Origin: Myxococcales bacterium | Lineage (GTDB): Bacteria; Myxococcota_A; Polyangia; Haliangiales; Haliangiaceae | Assembly: GCA_016794545.1 (NCBI GenBank) | Contig: JAEUJX010000030.1 | Span: 1 to 36,479 of the forward strand | Reading direction: 5' to 3' | Length of the DNA: 36,479 nucleotides | In this document: positions 1 through 8,106 of the stretch, piece after piece | Position numbering within the stretch: position 1 is the stretch's first letter | Layout: each line of letters opens with the position of its first letter | Notes under the pieces: generated by a model | The model's database searches: none | Seen by the model: only the letters and a program-made list of their open reading frames with translations | What the model was told of the DNA's origin: nothing | Made by a program: the position numbers and the translations under genes

Positions 1-193
1 CGGGGAGGGCCGGCGTCGTCGGCAGCAGGCCGGGCGTCTTGGGCGCCGCCTCGGCGACACCCTCCTTCTTCTCCTCGCCCGACGGCTGCGGGCCACCCAT
101 GCCGGGGCCCATACCGCCGCCCGGGGAGATCTGGGCCTCCGCGACCGCGGTGGTGAGTAGCAGTAGCCCGGTGATGACGCGTGAGTAAGTCAT
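1..193 (-). CDS. Secreted protein of unknown function, N-terminal part only (runs off the window)
   Basis: An ATG at 193-191 on the minus strand opens a reading frame that stays open for 64 codons to the window edge. The first 19-20 residues (MTYSRVITGLLLLTTAVAEA) look like a Sec signal peptide ending in an AEA cleavage site. The mature part begins QISPGGGMGPGMGGPQPSGE and continues Gly/Pro/Lys/Glu-rich, which suggests a disordered linker. No domain can be recognised in the visible part. It diverges from the lipoprotein gene starting at 330, with 136 bp between the start codons. No convincing Shine-Dalgarno sequence precedes the ATG. The frame and signal peptide are seen; the function is unknown. 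Confidence 0.7.
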   Translation of the reverse strand, partial: MTYSRVITGLLLLTTAVAEAQISPGGGMGPGMGGPQPSGEEKKEGVAEAAPKTPGLLPTTPALP

Positions 194-329
194 GGGAGTT
201 ACACTGGATTTAGTCATCTACGGGGACCGCTCAGGCGGCGGACTATAGACAGGCCATTTGCGCCGGGTCAAACGCGCGAGGCAACGAAGTCACCAAACAG
301 GCGCGTCTAGATTCCGGAGGTTATGGTTC

Positions 330-1283
330 ATGTCGATGCCTACTGACCGCCCCGCATCGCATCGCGTTGCCTGGCTCGGCGCGTTCGCGTCCGCGATGGC
401 GATCGCCGCGGGCTGCGGACCCGCGTTCAAGCCGCCGGCACACCCCCCCGAGCCCGGGCCGGTCGGCAAGCCCGACCCCGGTCCGCGCGGCCCGGTCGTC
501 TCGGGCCGGCAGATCATGGTCGGCGAGATGTGCCCGCAGGGCGCGGGGGGTCGGCCCGCGGTGATCCCGCTCATGATGCGGACGGTGCGGTGGAGCGACA
601 CCGCCGCCGAGGTCTCGGAGGTCGTCGAGCGCGGCAGCATCCCGCGCTGGACGGTGTACGGCACCGACGGCAAGAGCGCCGGCGCGTTCGACACGCTCGG
701 CGTCGCCGACGTCGGGCTCCAGCAGTCCGTCGCGTCGGGCACGTACGTCGGCGCGTCGCCGTGCACCGCCGACGCGGGCAAGGGGCAGCGCTCCGAGGAG
801 CCGGCGTGCGTCGCGGCGACCGAGGGCTGCGGCCTCGCGGTGGGCGAGCTCACGCGGCCGGACGATCCGCCGTCATCGCCCGCGTTCCCGGTCGGCGGCG
901 CGTGCCTGTCGGGCGACGCGATCGCGATCGACGTCGACGGCGACGGGCAGATCGAGTCGTTCCCGCTCGCGAGCGCGCTCGACGGCATCCGCGGTCCCGC
1001 GCAGGAGAGGAGTGCCGCACCGACCGCGGCCGCGGCGTGCACGCCGACGTTCAAGCTGTTCGACATCAAGCTCGTGCGTCCACCGGAGCCGGGCAAGGCC
1101 GTCGATCCGAAGTCGCTCGTCGTGCTGGACGTCCTCGGCGTGCTCGACCTCGACGGCGATGGCCGCAAGGAGCTGGTCCTGGCGCTGCGGTTCTCGACCG
1201 TGCGGACGGTCGCGGTGTACTCGGCCACCTCACTGCCCCAGCGGCTCGAGCTCGTCGCCGAGGGACAGTCCGGGCACCGGTAG
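330..1283 (+). CDS. FG-GAP/VCBS-like secreted lipoprotein, unknown function
   Basis: The ATG at 330 is chosen because a GGAGG lies at 316-320, nine bases upstream; in-frame upstream starts would place a long basic stretch before the signal peptide. The 317-residue product has a hydrophobic leader ending in IAAGC (Cys29), a plausible lipobox, then a Pro/Gly-rich linker at about residues 30-60. Two acidic DxDGDGxxE motifs are visible (DVDGDGQIE at 201-209, DLDGDGRKE at 273-281), typical of the calcium-binding loops of integrin-like/FG-GAP repeats. Cysteines recur in the middle region. The likely location is the envelope, lipid-anchored. A similar but non-lipidated protein is encoded at 28828-29820. 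No enzyme motif is seen. The gene probably leads the run toward the lipoprotein at 1431. Confidence 0.75.
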   Translation: MSMPTDRPASHRVAWLGAFASAMAIAAGCGPAFKPPAHPPEPGPVGKPDPGPRGPVVSGRQIMVGEMCPQGAGGRPAVIPLMMRTVRWSDTAAEVSEVVERGSIPRWTVYGTDGKSAGAFDTLGVADVGLQQSVASGTYVGASPCTADAGKGQRSEEPACVAATEGCGLAVGELTRPDDPPSSPAFPVGGACLSGDAIAIDVDGDGQIESFPLASALDGIRGPAQERSAAPTAAAACTPTFKLFDIKLVRPPEPGKAVDPKSLVVLDVLGVLDLDGDGRKELVLALRFSTVRTVAVYSATSLPQRLELVAEGQSGHR

Positions 1284-1310
1284 GGCAGGACGGAGGTAGG
1301 ACATCGTGGG

Positions 1311-1325
1311 GCCAACCAGGTTGGC
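1311..1325. repeat. Perfect 15-bp palindrome (7-bp arms) between two lipoprotein genes
   Basis: The sequence GCCAACCAGGTTGGC has perfect 7-bp arms around a single A. It lies 27 bases after the stop of the gene ending at 1283 and about 105 bases before the ATG at 1431. It could be an operator, or form a hairpin with a five-base stem and five-base loop. No T-run follows, so it is not a canonical intrinsic terminator. The symmetry is seen; the role is unknown. Confidence 0.35.
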
Positions 1326-1430
1326 GGTGCGGGGGGCGGGGCCGGCAGCGGCGTCGTGCCCTGGGCAGCGACGGGGCGCCCAAACGGCGGGTTAGCCGCT
1401 GGCGCCGCGGTTGCACCGAGAACGGCTCCT

Positions 1431-2735
1431 ATGCGTCGCCTCGCCTGTCTCCTCGTGCTCGCCGGGTCTTCGGGCTGTAGCAGCACGCCCGACGAGGGCG
1501 CGATCCTGACGTTCCAGACGCCGGCGGGCGAGCTGACCGCCACGCGCGTCGAGGTCGTGCTCGCCAACGCACAGGCGGAGTCGATCGCCGAGATCGACAA
1601 CCAGCGGCGGCAGCCCGGCTCGCTGGCGTCCGATGGCGTGCGGTACTACCGCCAGCGCGCGCGAGGCGGCGTGATCGACGGGACGAAGACCGTCGGTGGC
1701 TTCGAGCTGCGGATCGAGCCCGACCTGGGGGCCTCGACCGACGAGACGTTCATCCCGTTCGCGTTCCTCTACGACGGCGAGCGGCTGATCGGCGTGGGCA
1801 GCGTGGTCGGGCCGACCGGGGAGCCGGCGGCGGTCGAGATCAAACCCGGCGTGATCACCGCGTACGACGTCGTCGTCACGGCGGTCCACGACGTCGCCGA
1901 CGAGGACGCGCTCGACGCCGGCGGCGCCCGCGTCGTCACGTGCTCCACGCGCGATCAGACCGCGTGGCGAAGCGGCTACGCGTGGTCGACGGCCACGCAC
2001 GAGCTGCGACTGCTCCTGCCCGACACGGGCACCGATCCGACGGCGAGCGACGCGACCGAGCGCGCCGCGGATCTCGACTGCGACGCGCACGCGGCCGACG
2101 AGAACGACTGCGACGACGTGCGCGGCCGCTACTTCCTCGGCGCGGCGGAGAGCTGCGATGGGCTCGACACGAACTGCGACGGGCAGCGCTATCAGGCCAC
2201 GGGGTGCACGCAGTCGGACGTCGTCTGCAACATCGTCGGGGGACAGAACGGTGTGCAGATCTGCGACGACGATGCAGGCACGCTCGGCGCGTGCACCCCG
2301 ACGGCCGGCTGTGCGTGCAGCTCGGCGACCGGTGGCGGTGGCTGCGCGCGGTGTCAGGTCGTGTTCACGGGAGCCACGGCCTCGAAAGCCGCGTGCTCGC
2401 CCTCCGTCGGCAAGCTCCACCTCGAGAGCTGTCCGCCGAACGGCTGCACCGTCGAGCTGGCCGGCGCGACCAATGGCTGGAAGGGCTATGTCGGTCCGAT
2501 GGAGAGCGGCCCGTTCTCGACGAAGCTCACCGGGGCGCCGGGCTACTTCTACCTGGAGGCCAAGCGGACCGGCACGCTCGCCCAGACCCAGCTCCCGGTC
2601 GGCGAGATCTACCTGCTCGTCACCAACGACCAGGGCACGTACACGCTGCCCGTGCAGATGGACATGTACGCGACCGATGCGTGTCCGCTGCTCGTGCCCG
2701 GGGGATCGAGCTCGCGCATGATTTGCTCGCCGTGA
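1431..2735 (+). CDS. Cys-rich lipoprotein with MopE-type metal-binding motif
   Basis: The ATG at 1431 starts directly at a lipoprotein leader (MRRLACLLVLAGSSGCSS, Cys16); the open frame upstream reads as non-coding. The product is 434 residues. Residues about 20-190 look like a beta-rich domain. Residues 214-251 carry DLDCD...DCDD...CDGLDTNCDG, which matches the putative metal-binding motif of the Myxococcales MopE-like family (named after a copper-binding surface protein), although here there is one copy rather than several. A Cys-rich stretch follows (about 255-325), then a C-terminal beta-rich domain. The expected location is the outer membrane or cell surface. It sits 17 bp upstream of the NagZ-like gene, so co-transcription is likely. 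Metal binding is inferred from family resemblance only. Confidence 0.75.
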   Translation: MRRLACLLVLAGSSGCSSTPDEGAILTFQTPAGELTATRVEVVLANAQAESIAEIDNQRRQPGSLASDGVRYYRQRARGGVIDGTKTVGGFELRIEPDLGASTDETFIPFAFLYDGERLIGVGSVVGPTGEPAAVEIKPGVITAYDVVVTAVHDVADEDALDAGGARVVTCSTRDQTAWRSGYAWSTATHELRLLLPDTGTDPTASDATERAADLDCDAHAADENDCDDVRGRYFLGAAESCDGLDTNCDGQRYQATGCTQSDVVCNIVGGQNGVQICDDDAGTLGACTPTAGCACSSATGGGGCARCQVVFTGATASKAACSPSVGKLHLESCPPNGCTVELAGATNGWKGYVGPMESGPFSTKLTGAPGYFYLEAKRTGTLAQTQLPVGEIYLLVTNDQGTYTLPVQMDMYATDACPLLVPGGSSSRMICSP

Positions 2736-2752
2736 GCTGCTAACGTCGCCGC

Positions 2753-3895
2753 GTGCCGTCCGCCGCCGCTCTCGACGTGGGCCAGCTCCTCTGGGTCGGG
2801 TTTCCGTCGCCGGCGCTGCCCGACAGGCTCGCCGCCAGGCTCGCCGCCGGCGAGGTCGGCGCGACGATCCTGTTCAAGCGCAACCTCGCGTTCGAGGTGA
2901 TCGCGAGCGCGGGACCGAACGGTGTCACGCAGGAGGTCGCGGATCTCGACGCGCTCGTCGCGCTGAACCGCGCGCTGCACCGGAGCGCTCCCGATGGCAC
3001 GCCCGCGCTGATCGCGGTCGACCAGGAGGGTGGCCTGGTCCAGCGCGTGCGCGCGCCCGCGACGCAGTGGCCGCCGATGCGGTCGCACGACGGGCTCGCC
3101 GCGCCCGAGGACGAGCGCACCGCCGAGCAGGTCGGCAAGGCGATCGGCGACGAGCTGCGCGCGCTCGGGTTCGACATCGACTTCGCGCCCGTGCTCGACG
3201 TCCACACGAACCCCGCCAACCCGATCATCGGCGACCGCGCGTTCGGCACGGACGCGGACGTCGCGGCGCGGCGGGCGCTCGCGTTCGCGCGCGGCCTCGA
3301 TGCGGCCGGCGTGCTCGCGTGCGGCAAGCACTTCCCCGGGCACGGCGACACGTCGACCGACAGCCACCTCGAGCTCCCGCGGATCGATCACGCGTGGGAT
3401 CGGCTCGAGAAGGTCGAGCTCCTGCCATTCGCGCGCGCCGCCCAGGCGAAGCTGCCGATGATCATGACCGCGCACGTCGTGTTCGCCGCGCTCGACGCCA
3501 CGAAGCCGGCGACGCTGTCACACGCGGTCGTCACGGGCCTCCTCCGCGACAAGCTCGGCTACCAGGGCGTGATCGTCTCCGACGATCTCGACATGAACGC
3601 GATCGCGTCGCACATGGGGGCCGACGTCGCCGCCGTCGAGGCGATCCGCGCCGGCTGCGACGCGCTGCTCCTGTGCCGCGACGAGGCGCACCAGGCCGCG
3701 GCCGAGGCCGCGCTCCTGCGCGAGGTCGAGAAGGACACCTCGTTCCGCGCGCGCGTCGGCGAGGCCGCGGCGCGGATCCGCGCGATGAAGCGCGCGCACG
3801 CCGACAACCAGCGCGCGCGCCCGGCGCCCGAGCGCACCATCATCGGCAGCTTCGAGCACCGGCGGCTGGCCGACCGGCTCGCCGGCCGCGCCTGA
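2753..3895 (+). CDS. nagZ: Beta-N-acetylhexosaminidase, NagZ-like (glycoside hydrolase family 3)
   Basis: This 380-residue protein starts at GTG 2753, 17 bp after the previous stop. It shows the family-3 N-terminal TIM-barrel signatures: AVDQEGGLVQR near residue 90, the KHFPGHGDTSTDSH loop at 192-205 with the Asp203/His205 dyad characteristic of NagZ, and SDDLDM at 276-281 with Asp277 as the expected nucleophile. NagZ removes N-acetylglucosamine from 1,6-anhydro-muropeptides during peptidoglycan recycling. No signal peptide is seen, so it is probably cytoplasmic as in other Gram-negatives. The length fits a NagZ with a modest C-terminal tail. It ends three bases before the stop of the convergent BatA-like gene. 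Family assignment is firm; exact substrate is inferred. Confidence 0.9.
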   Translation: MPSAAALDVGQLLWVGFPSPALPDRLAARLAAGEVGATILFKRNLAFEVIASAGPNGVTQEVADLDALVALNRALHRSAPDGTPALIAVDQEGGLVQRVRAPATQWPPMRSHDGLAAPEDERTAEQVGKAIGDELRALGFDIDFAPVLDVHTNPANPIIGDRAFGTDADVAARRALAFARGLDAAGVLACGKHFPGHGDTSTDSHLELPRIDHAWDRLEKVELLPFARAAQAKLPMIMTAHVVFAALDATKPATLSHAVVTGLLRDKLGYQGVIVSDDLDMNAIASHMGADVAAVEAIRAGCDALLLCRDEAHQAAAEAALLREVEKDTSFRARVGEAAARIRAMKRAHADNQRARPAPERTIIGSFEHRRLADRLAGRA

Positions 3896-3898
3896 CGC

Positions 3899-6022
3899 CT
3901 ACCGCTGGACGAGCAGGCCCTCGGCGAGCAGCAGCAGCAGCAGGGCGGCCGCGAGCGCGTGCCACAGCTCGATCCGGCGCGTCGAGTCCGCCGGCGTGCC
4001 GCCGGTGCCGGTGCCCGACACCGGGAGATCGCCGGGGGCGGCCTGCGCGAGATCCGAGCCGCGGGGATCGAGGTTCACGACGAAGTTGAGCTCGTCGCGC
4101 TCGTGCGTGGCGCCGGTCTGATCGGTGCCGACGACCTTGTACAGACCGGGCCGATCGGTGCGCCCGAACCGGACCGTCGAGCGGCCGGCGAGGCGATCGC
4201 CCTCGAACACGGCGCCGAGCCCCTCGGGGCCGCGGACCTCGAGCTTCTTGAGATCACCGGCCGGCAGCGCGACCGAGTTGCCGACGATGTGCACCGGGTC
4301 GCTGAACGCGGCGTGCTTGCGCGCGAGGTGGCGCATCGACTGCTGGAGCAGCGGCAAGAAGCCGGGGTGGATCGGCAGGTCGTTCCAGTCGCGATCGAGC
4401 GTCGACGTGTAGAGCAGCGTGCGGCCGCTGCCGAGCGAGGCCTCGACGATCGCGGCGGCACCGTTGGTGAAGCGCGCGAGCACCTTGCGGTCGGCGGTCG
4501 ACGTCGTCGGGCCGAGCAGCGAGATCTTGAAGAACCTCGCGTCGGCGAGCTCGGGGGCCGCCTTCGAGAACGGCGCGAAGATCGGGTGATCGGCCTCCCA
4601 CTTCACGAGGTGCAAGGCGCGGCTGTCCTTGTCCTCGGGCGACGCCCCCCACGTGGTGTCGATCGGATCGCGCAGGCTCTGCGGGAGCAGCGGCAGCATC
4701 GTGCGGTCGTACGCCGCGGGGTCGACCTGATCGCCGGGCGCGACGAGGATGCCACCGCCCGCGCGCACCCACTGCGCGAGCACGGCGACGCGTTCGACCG
4801 GCAGCGCGGGGACGTTCGCGAGCACGACGACGTCGAAGCTCTCGAGCTCGATCGCGGCCGGCGTGCCCTTCGCCTTCGGGTCGATGCCCGCGAGCTCCTC
4901 GGCGGTGATCGTGCGGACCTGCGTGCCGGAGTCCTCGCGGTCGCCGGGGCGCAGCGCGGCCTCGACGTAGAACAGCTCGTCGTCGTGTCGCACGGTGCGC
5001 GGATCGCCGTCGACGAGCAGCACGCGGACCTGATCGCGCAGCGACGCGCGGACCCACCGCTTGTCATCGATCGGCAGCGCGTCGCCCGAGATCGCGACGT
5101 TCGCGTCGGCAGCACGCGCACCGGCGGGCAGTGTGGCGAGGAACCGCTTGCTCTTGCGTTCGCCGGCCGCGAGCTCGAGCTGGCCGCGTGCGACGACGCG
5201 GTCCGCGACGGTCAGCGAGAGCTCGAGCTTGACCGGCTGATCGGAGAAGTTCGCGACCTCGGCGTCGAACGCGACGCCGCGCGTGCCCGCGCCCGGATCG
5301 GCATCCGCGCGCAGCGAGGTCACCGCGACGTTCGGCATCATCCTGGCCGGGCGCAGCTCGAGCTGCACGAGCGCCGGACCGTCCTCTCCCCACGGTGGAT
5401 CGTCGGGGCGGAGCCCGCTCCGCGCCTGGAGCGACGCGAGGTACACCGTCTTGCGCAGGTGGCTCGATGCGGTGAGCAGCTGCGCCGCCTTCGCGAGCGC
5501 GCGCGTGGTGTCGGCCGGGCGCGAGCTCGGCTCGAGCGCGAGGAGCTGATCGCGGAGGCGCAGGTGGTCGCGTGTCAGCTCGGTCGGGTGATCGGCGCCC
5601 TCGCTCGTGCGCACGATCGCGACCTCGGCCTCGGGGCCGAGCTGCTGGAGCAGCTTGCGGACGTCCGTGGTCGCGCGCGTCAGCCACGGCTTGCCATCGA
5701 CGAGGTAGCCCGCGGCGAACGAGTCGTCGATCACGATCACCGCGGCCTGCGGGCCGCGCGTGACCTGCGGGCCCTTGCGCTCGCACGAGGTGAACGGCTT
5801 CGCGAGCGCGAGCGCGACGGCGGCGCACGCGATCACGCGGACGATCAGCAGCAGCCGCTCGCGGAGGCGCAGCCGCCTCGCGGTGCGCCGCTTCGTCGCG
5901 AGCAGGAAGTCGAGCGCCGCGAACTTCACGACCTTCGCGCGCCGGCGGCCGATCAGGTGGATCGCGATCGGCACCGCGAGCCCGAGCAGGCCCGCGAGCA
6001 TGAACGGCGCGAGGAACCCCAC
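3899..6022 (-). CDS. BatA-like membrane protein (double-TM N-terminus, degenerate VWA, GATase-like domain)
   Basis: The GTG start at 6022 shares its first G with the TAG stop of the DUF58 gene (TAGTG), so translation is probably coupled. The 707-residue protein opens with the BatA/DUF1550-type N-terminus: TM segment about 2-24, a basic cytoplasmic loop (RRRAKVVKF then ARRLRLRERLLL), and TM segment about 57-75. A von Willebrand A-like strand follows at 95-103, but the MIDAS reads DDSFA (Asp99, Ser101, Ala103) rather than DxSxS. The middle is beta-rich. Residues about 330-560 resemble the glutamine-amidotransferase-like region of this family (VLLVDGDPRT, then a long alpha/beta stretch). A final TM segment (about 685-703) ends in VQR. 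It is likely an inner-membrane partner of the MoxR ATPase. Its molecular function is not established. Confidence 0.85.
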   Translation of the reverse strand: MGFLAPFMLAGLLGLAVPIAIHLIGRRRAKVVKFAALDFLLATKRRTARRLRLRERLLLIVRVIACAAVALALAKPFTSCERKGPQVTRGPQAAVIVIDDSFAAGYLVDGKPWLTRATTDVRKLLQQLGPEAEVAIVRTSEGADHPTELTRDHLRLRDQLLALEPSSRPADTTRALAKAAQLLTASSHLRKTVYLASLQARSGLRPDDPPWGEDGPALVQLELRPARMMPNVAVTSLRADADPGAGTRGVAFDAEVANFSDQPVKLELSLTVADRVVARGQLELAAGERKSKRFLATLPAGARAADANVAISGDALPIDDKRWVRASLRDQVRVLLVDGDPRTVRHDDELFYVEAALRPGDREDSGTQVRTITAEELAGIDPKAKGTPAAIELESFDVVVLANVPALPVERVAVLAQWVRAGGGILVAPGDQVDPAAYDRTMLPLLPQSLRDPIDTTWGASPEDKDSRALHLVKWEADHPIFAPFSKAAPELADARFFKISLLGPTTSTADRKVLARFTNGAAAIVEASLGSGRTLLYTSTLDRDWNDLPIHPGFLPLLQQSMRHLARKHAAFSDPVHIVGNSVALPAGDLKKLEVRGPEGLGAVFEGDRLAGRSTVRFGRTDRPGLYKVVGTDQTGATHERDELNFVVNLDPRGSDLAQAAPGDLPVSGTGTGGTPADSTRRIELWHALAAALLLLLLAEGLLVQR

Positions 6023-6948
6023 TAGACGGCCCTCCGCGCCGGTCCGAGCCGCGAGCGCGCCACGAGCAGCTCGAGCAGCGTGGCCTCGAGCGGGCGATCC
6101 GTCGTCGTGAAGTGATAGTCGACGCCCGCCGCCGCCAGCGTGGTGCGGCAGCGCGTCAGGAACGCGTCCATCCGGTCGAGGTACTCCCTCTTGATCGCGA
6201 CCGGGTTGACCAGCATCCTGTGCTGGTTCTCGAGCGACTCGAACTGGGTGAGACCGTCGTACGGGAACCCGGTCTCGTGCGGATCGAGCACGTGCAGCAC
6301 GCTGACGTCGTGCTTCTGCGCGCGCAGCAGCGCGAGCGCGGCCAGGGTCTCGTCCTCGGGATCGAACAGGTCCGATGCGAGCACGATCAGCGCGCGGCGC
6401 CGGCGCGTCAGCTCCGCGATCCGGCGCAGCGCGGCCGCCGGAGACTCGTCGCCGGTGCCGCCCTTCGCCATCACGGTGTCCATCACGGACAGGAGATCGT
6501 GCAGGTGCGTCGAGCGGCCGCGCGGCGGCACGATGGTCTCGACCGCGGGATCGCCGCTCGCGAGGAGCCCGACCTTGTCCTGCTGCTGGATCCCCAGGTA
6601 CGCGAGCGCCGCGAGCGACAGCCCGGCGTACTCGAGCTTCGGGATGCCACCGCCGGAGAACCCCATCGACGCGGAGCCGTCGAGGACGAGGTAGATCGTC
6701 AGCTGCGACTCCTGCTCGTACTGCTTCACGTAGTAGCGATCGACCTTCGCGTACGCCTTCCAGTCGACGTGGCGCAGCTCGTCGCCGGGCGTGTACTCCT
6801 TGTGCTCGGCGAACTCGACCGAGGACCCGTGCAGCGACGCGCGGTGCATGCCCGTGAGCGCGCCCTGCACGATCACGCGCGCCTTGATCGGCAGCGTGCC
6901 GAGGCGCGACAGCTGCGCCGGGTCCATCCGCTGCGGCAGCGACGGCAC
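6022..6948 (-). CDS. DUF58 family protein with intact VWA MIDAS motif
   Basis: The product is 308 residues from GTG 6948; GGAG lies six bases upstream and overlaps the TAG stop of the MoxR gene (TAGGAGCCTGGCGTG), which decides the start. The DUF58 signature GDELRHVDWKAYAK is at 56-69, followed by a VWA-type strand with DGSAS (Asp90, Ser92, Ser94), a complete MIDAS DxSxS. ALIVLASDLFDPEDE near 185-199 supplies the later acidic VWA region. No signal peptide or TM segment is seen, so it is probably cytoplasmic. DUF58 proteins are nearly always encoded beside MoxR ATPases and are thought to act with them, but their biochemical job is unclear. The next gene begins inside its stop codon. Confidence 0.92.
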   Translation of the reverse strand: MPSLPQRMDPAQLSRLGTLPIKARVIVQGALTGMHRASLHGSSVEFAEHKEYTPGDELRHVDWKAYAKVDRYYVKQYEQESQLTIYLVLDGSASMGFSGGGIPKLEYAGLSLAALAYLGIQQQDKVGLLASGDPAVETIVPPRGRSTHLHDLLSVMDTVMAKGGTGDESPAAALRRIAELTRRRRALIVLASDLFDPEDETLAALALLRAQKHDVSVLHVLDPHETGFPYDGLTQFESLENQHRMLVNPVAIKREYLDRMDAFLTRCRTTLAAAGVDYHFTTTDRPLEATLLELLVARSRLGPARRAV

Positions 6949-6957
6949 GCCAGGCTC

Positions 6958-8106
6958 CTACGGCGTCACGACCGACAGCAGCCGGTCGACGATCTCGCCC
7001 GCGCGCATCCCTTCGGCCTCCGCGCGGTAGTTCAGGATCAGGCGGTGCTGCAGCGTCGGCCGCGCGAGCGCCGCGACGTCATCGACGGCGACGGCGAACC
7101 GGCCGTCGAGGATCGCGCGCGCCTTCGCGGCGAGGATCAGGAACTGCGATGCGCGCGGGCCCGCGCCGTACGACACGGACTCGCGGATGAACGCGGGCGC
7201 GGTCGGCGAGGTCGGCCGCGTCGCGCGCGCGAGCGCGACCGCGTACTTCACGACGTGGTCTGCCGCGGGCACGCGGCGCACGAGATCCTGGAGCTGCATG
7301 ATCCGCTGGGGCGACAGCACGCGGCCGAGCTCGGGGCGGTGATCGCTCGTCTGCTGGCGGACGATCTCCTCCTCCTCGGCCTCGGTCGGATAGTCGACGT
7401 CGACCATGAACATGAAGCGGTCGAGCTGCGCCTCCGGCAGCGGGTACGTGCCCTCCTGCTCGATCGGGTTCTGCGTCGCGAACACGAGGAACGGGAGCGG
7501 CAGGTCGTGCGTGGTGCCGCCCGCGGTCACGCGATACTCCTGCATCGACTGGAGCAGCGCGGCCTGGGTCTTCGGCGGAGTGCGGTTGATCTCGTCGGCG
7601 AGGACGAGGTTCGCGAACACCGGCCCCTTGATGAACTTGAACACGCGCTTGCCGGTCGTGTGGTCCTCCTCGAGGACCTCCGTCCCGGTGATGTCGCTCG
7701 GCATGAGATCCGGCGTGAACTGGATGCGCTGGAACGACAGGTTCAGCGTCTCGGCGAGCGTCGAGATGAGCAGCGTCTTCGCGAGGCCGGGGACGCCCAC
7801 GAACAGCGTGTGGCCGCGCGCGAACAGCGCGACCAGCAGCTGCTCGACGACGCGGCGCTGGCCGATGATGCGCTTCTCGATCTCGCGCAGGATGTCGGCG
7901 TGCGCCGCGGCGAGCTCCTGCACGGCGTCGAGGTCCGTTTTCGGAGACGGGGGCGGGAGCTGCTGCGACACGCCGGGCGGTGGGACGACCGCGGTCACCT
8001 GCGTCGACGTGACATCCTCCGACGCGAGCGGGTGCTGCTCGGGATCGGAGCCGACGATGCGGATCGGCGGCTCGCCGTGGGTCGGAGTGGGGATCGGTTG
8101 CTTCAT
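6958..8106 (-). CDS. MoxR-family AAA+ ATPase
   Basis: The start is ATG 8106, which overlaps the upstream TGA stop (TGATG). The product is 382 residues. A Pro-rich, probably disordered extension occupies residues 1-58 and is not part of the usual MoxR core of about 320 residues. The core shows Walker A GVPGLAKT (104-111), Walker B LVLADEIN (167-174), sensor 1 ATQNP (210-214) and the LDRF element with Arg230. MoxR ATPases act as chaperone-like remodellers with VWA-domain partners. Its neighbours supply both an intact VWA protein (DUF58) and a degenerate one (BatA-like). Earlier in-frame start codons further upstream fall inside the peptidase gene in another frame and are not used. Family assignment is firm; the target is unknown. 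Confidence 0.95.
   Translation of the reverse strand: MKQPIPTPTHGEPPIRIVGSDPEQHPLASEDVTSTQVTAVVPPPGVSQQLPPPSPKTDLDAVQELAAAHADILREIEKRIIGQRRVVEQLLVALFARGHTLFVGVPGLAKTLLISTLAETLNLSFQRIQFTPDLMPSDITGTEVLEEDHTTGKRVFKFIKGPVFANLVLADEINRTPPKTQAALLQSMQEYRVTAGGTTHDLPLPFLVFATQNPIEQEGTYPLPEAQLDRFMFMVDVDYPTEAEEEEIVRQQTSDHRPELGRVLSPQRIMQLQDLVRRVPAADHVVKYAVALARATRPTSPTAPAFIRESVSYGAGPRASQFLILAAKARAILDGRFAVAVDDVAALARPTLQHRLILNYRAEAEGMRAGEIVDRLLSVVTP

Noticed and set aside
290-1600. Minus-strand open frame covering the first lipoprotein
   Set aside because: The plus strand has a GGAGG-led start, a lipoprotein leader and two DxDGDG motifs; the antisense product is Ser/Pro/Ala-rich without motifs and has no plausible start context.
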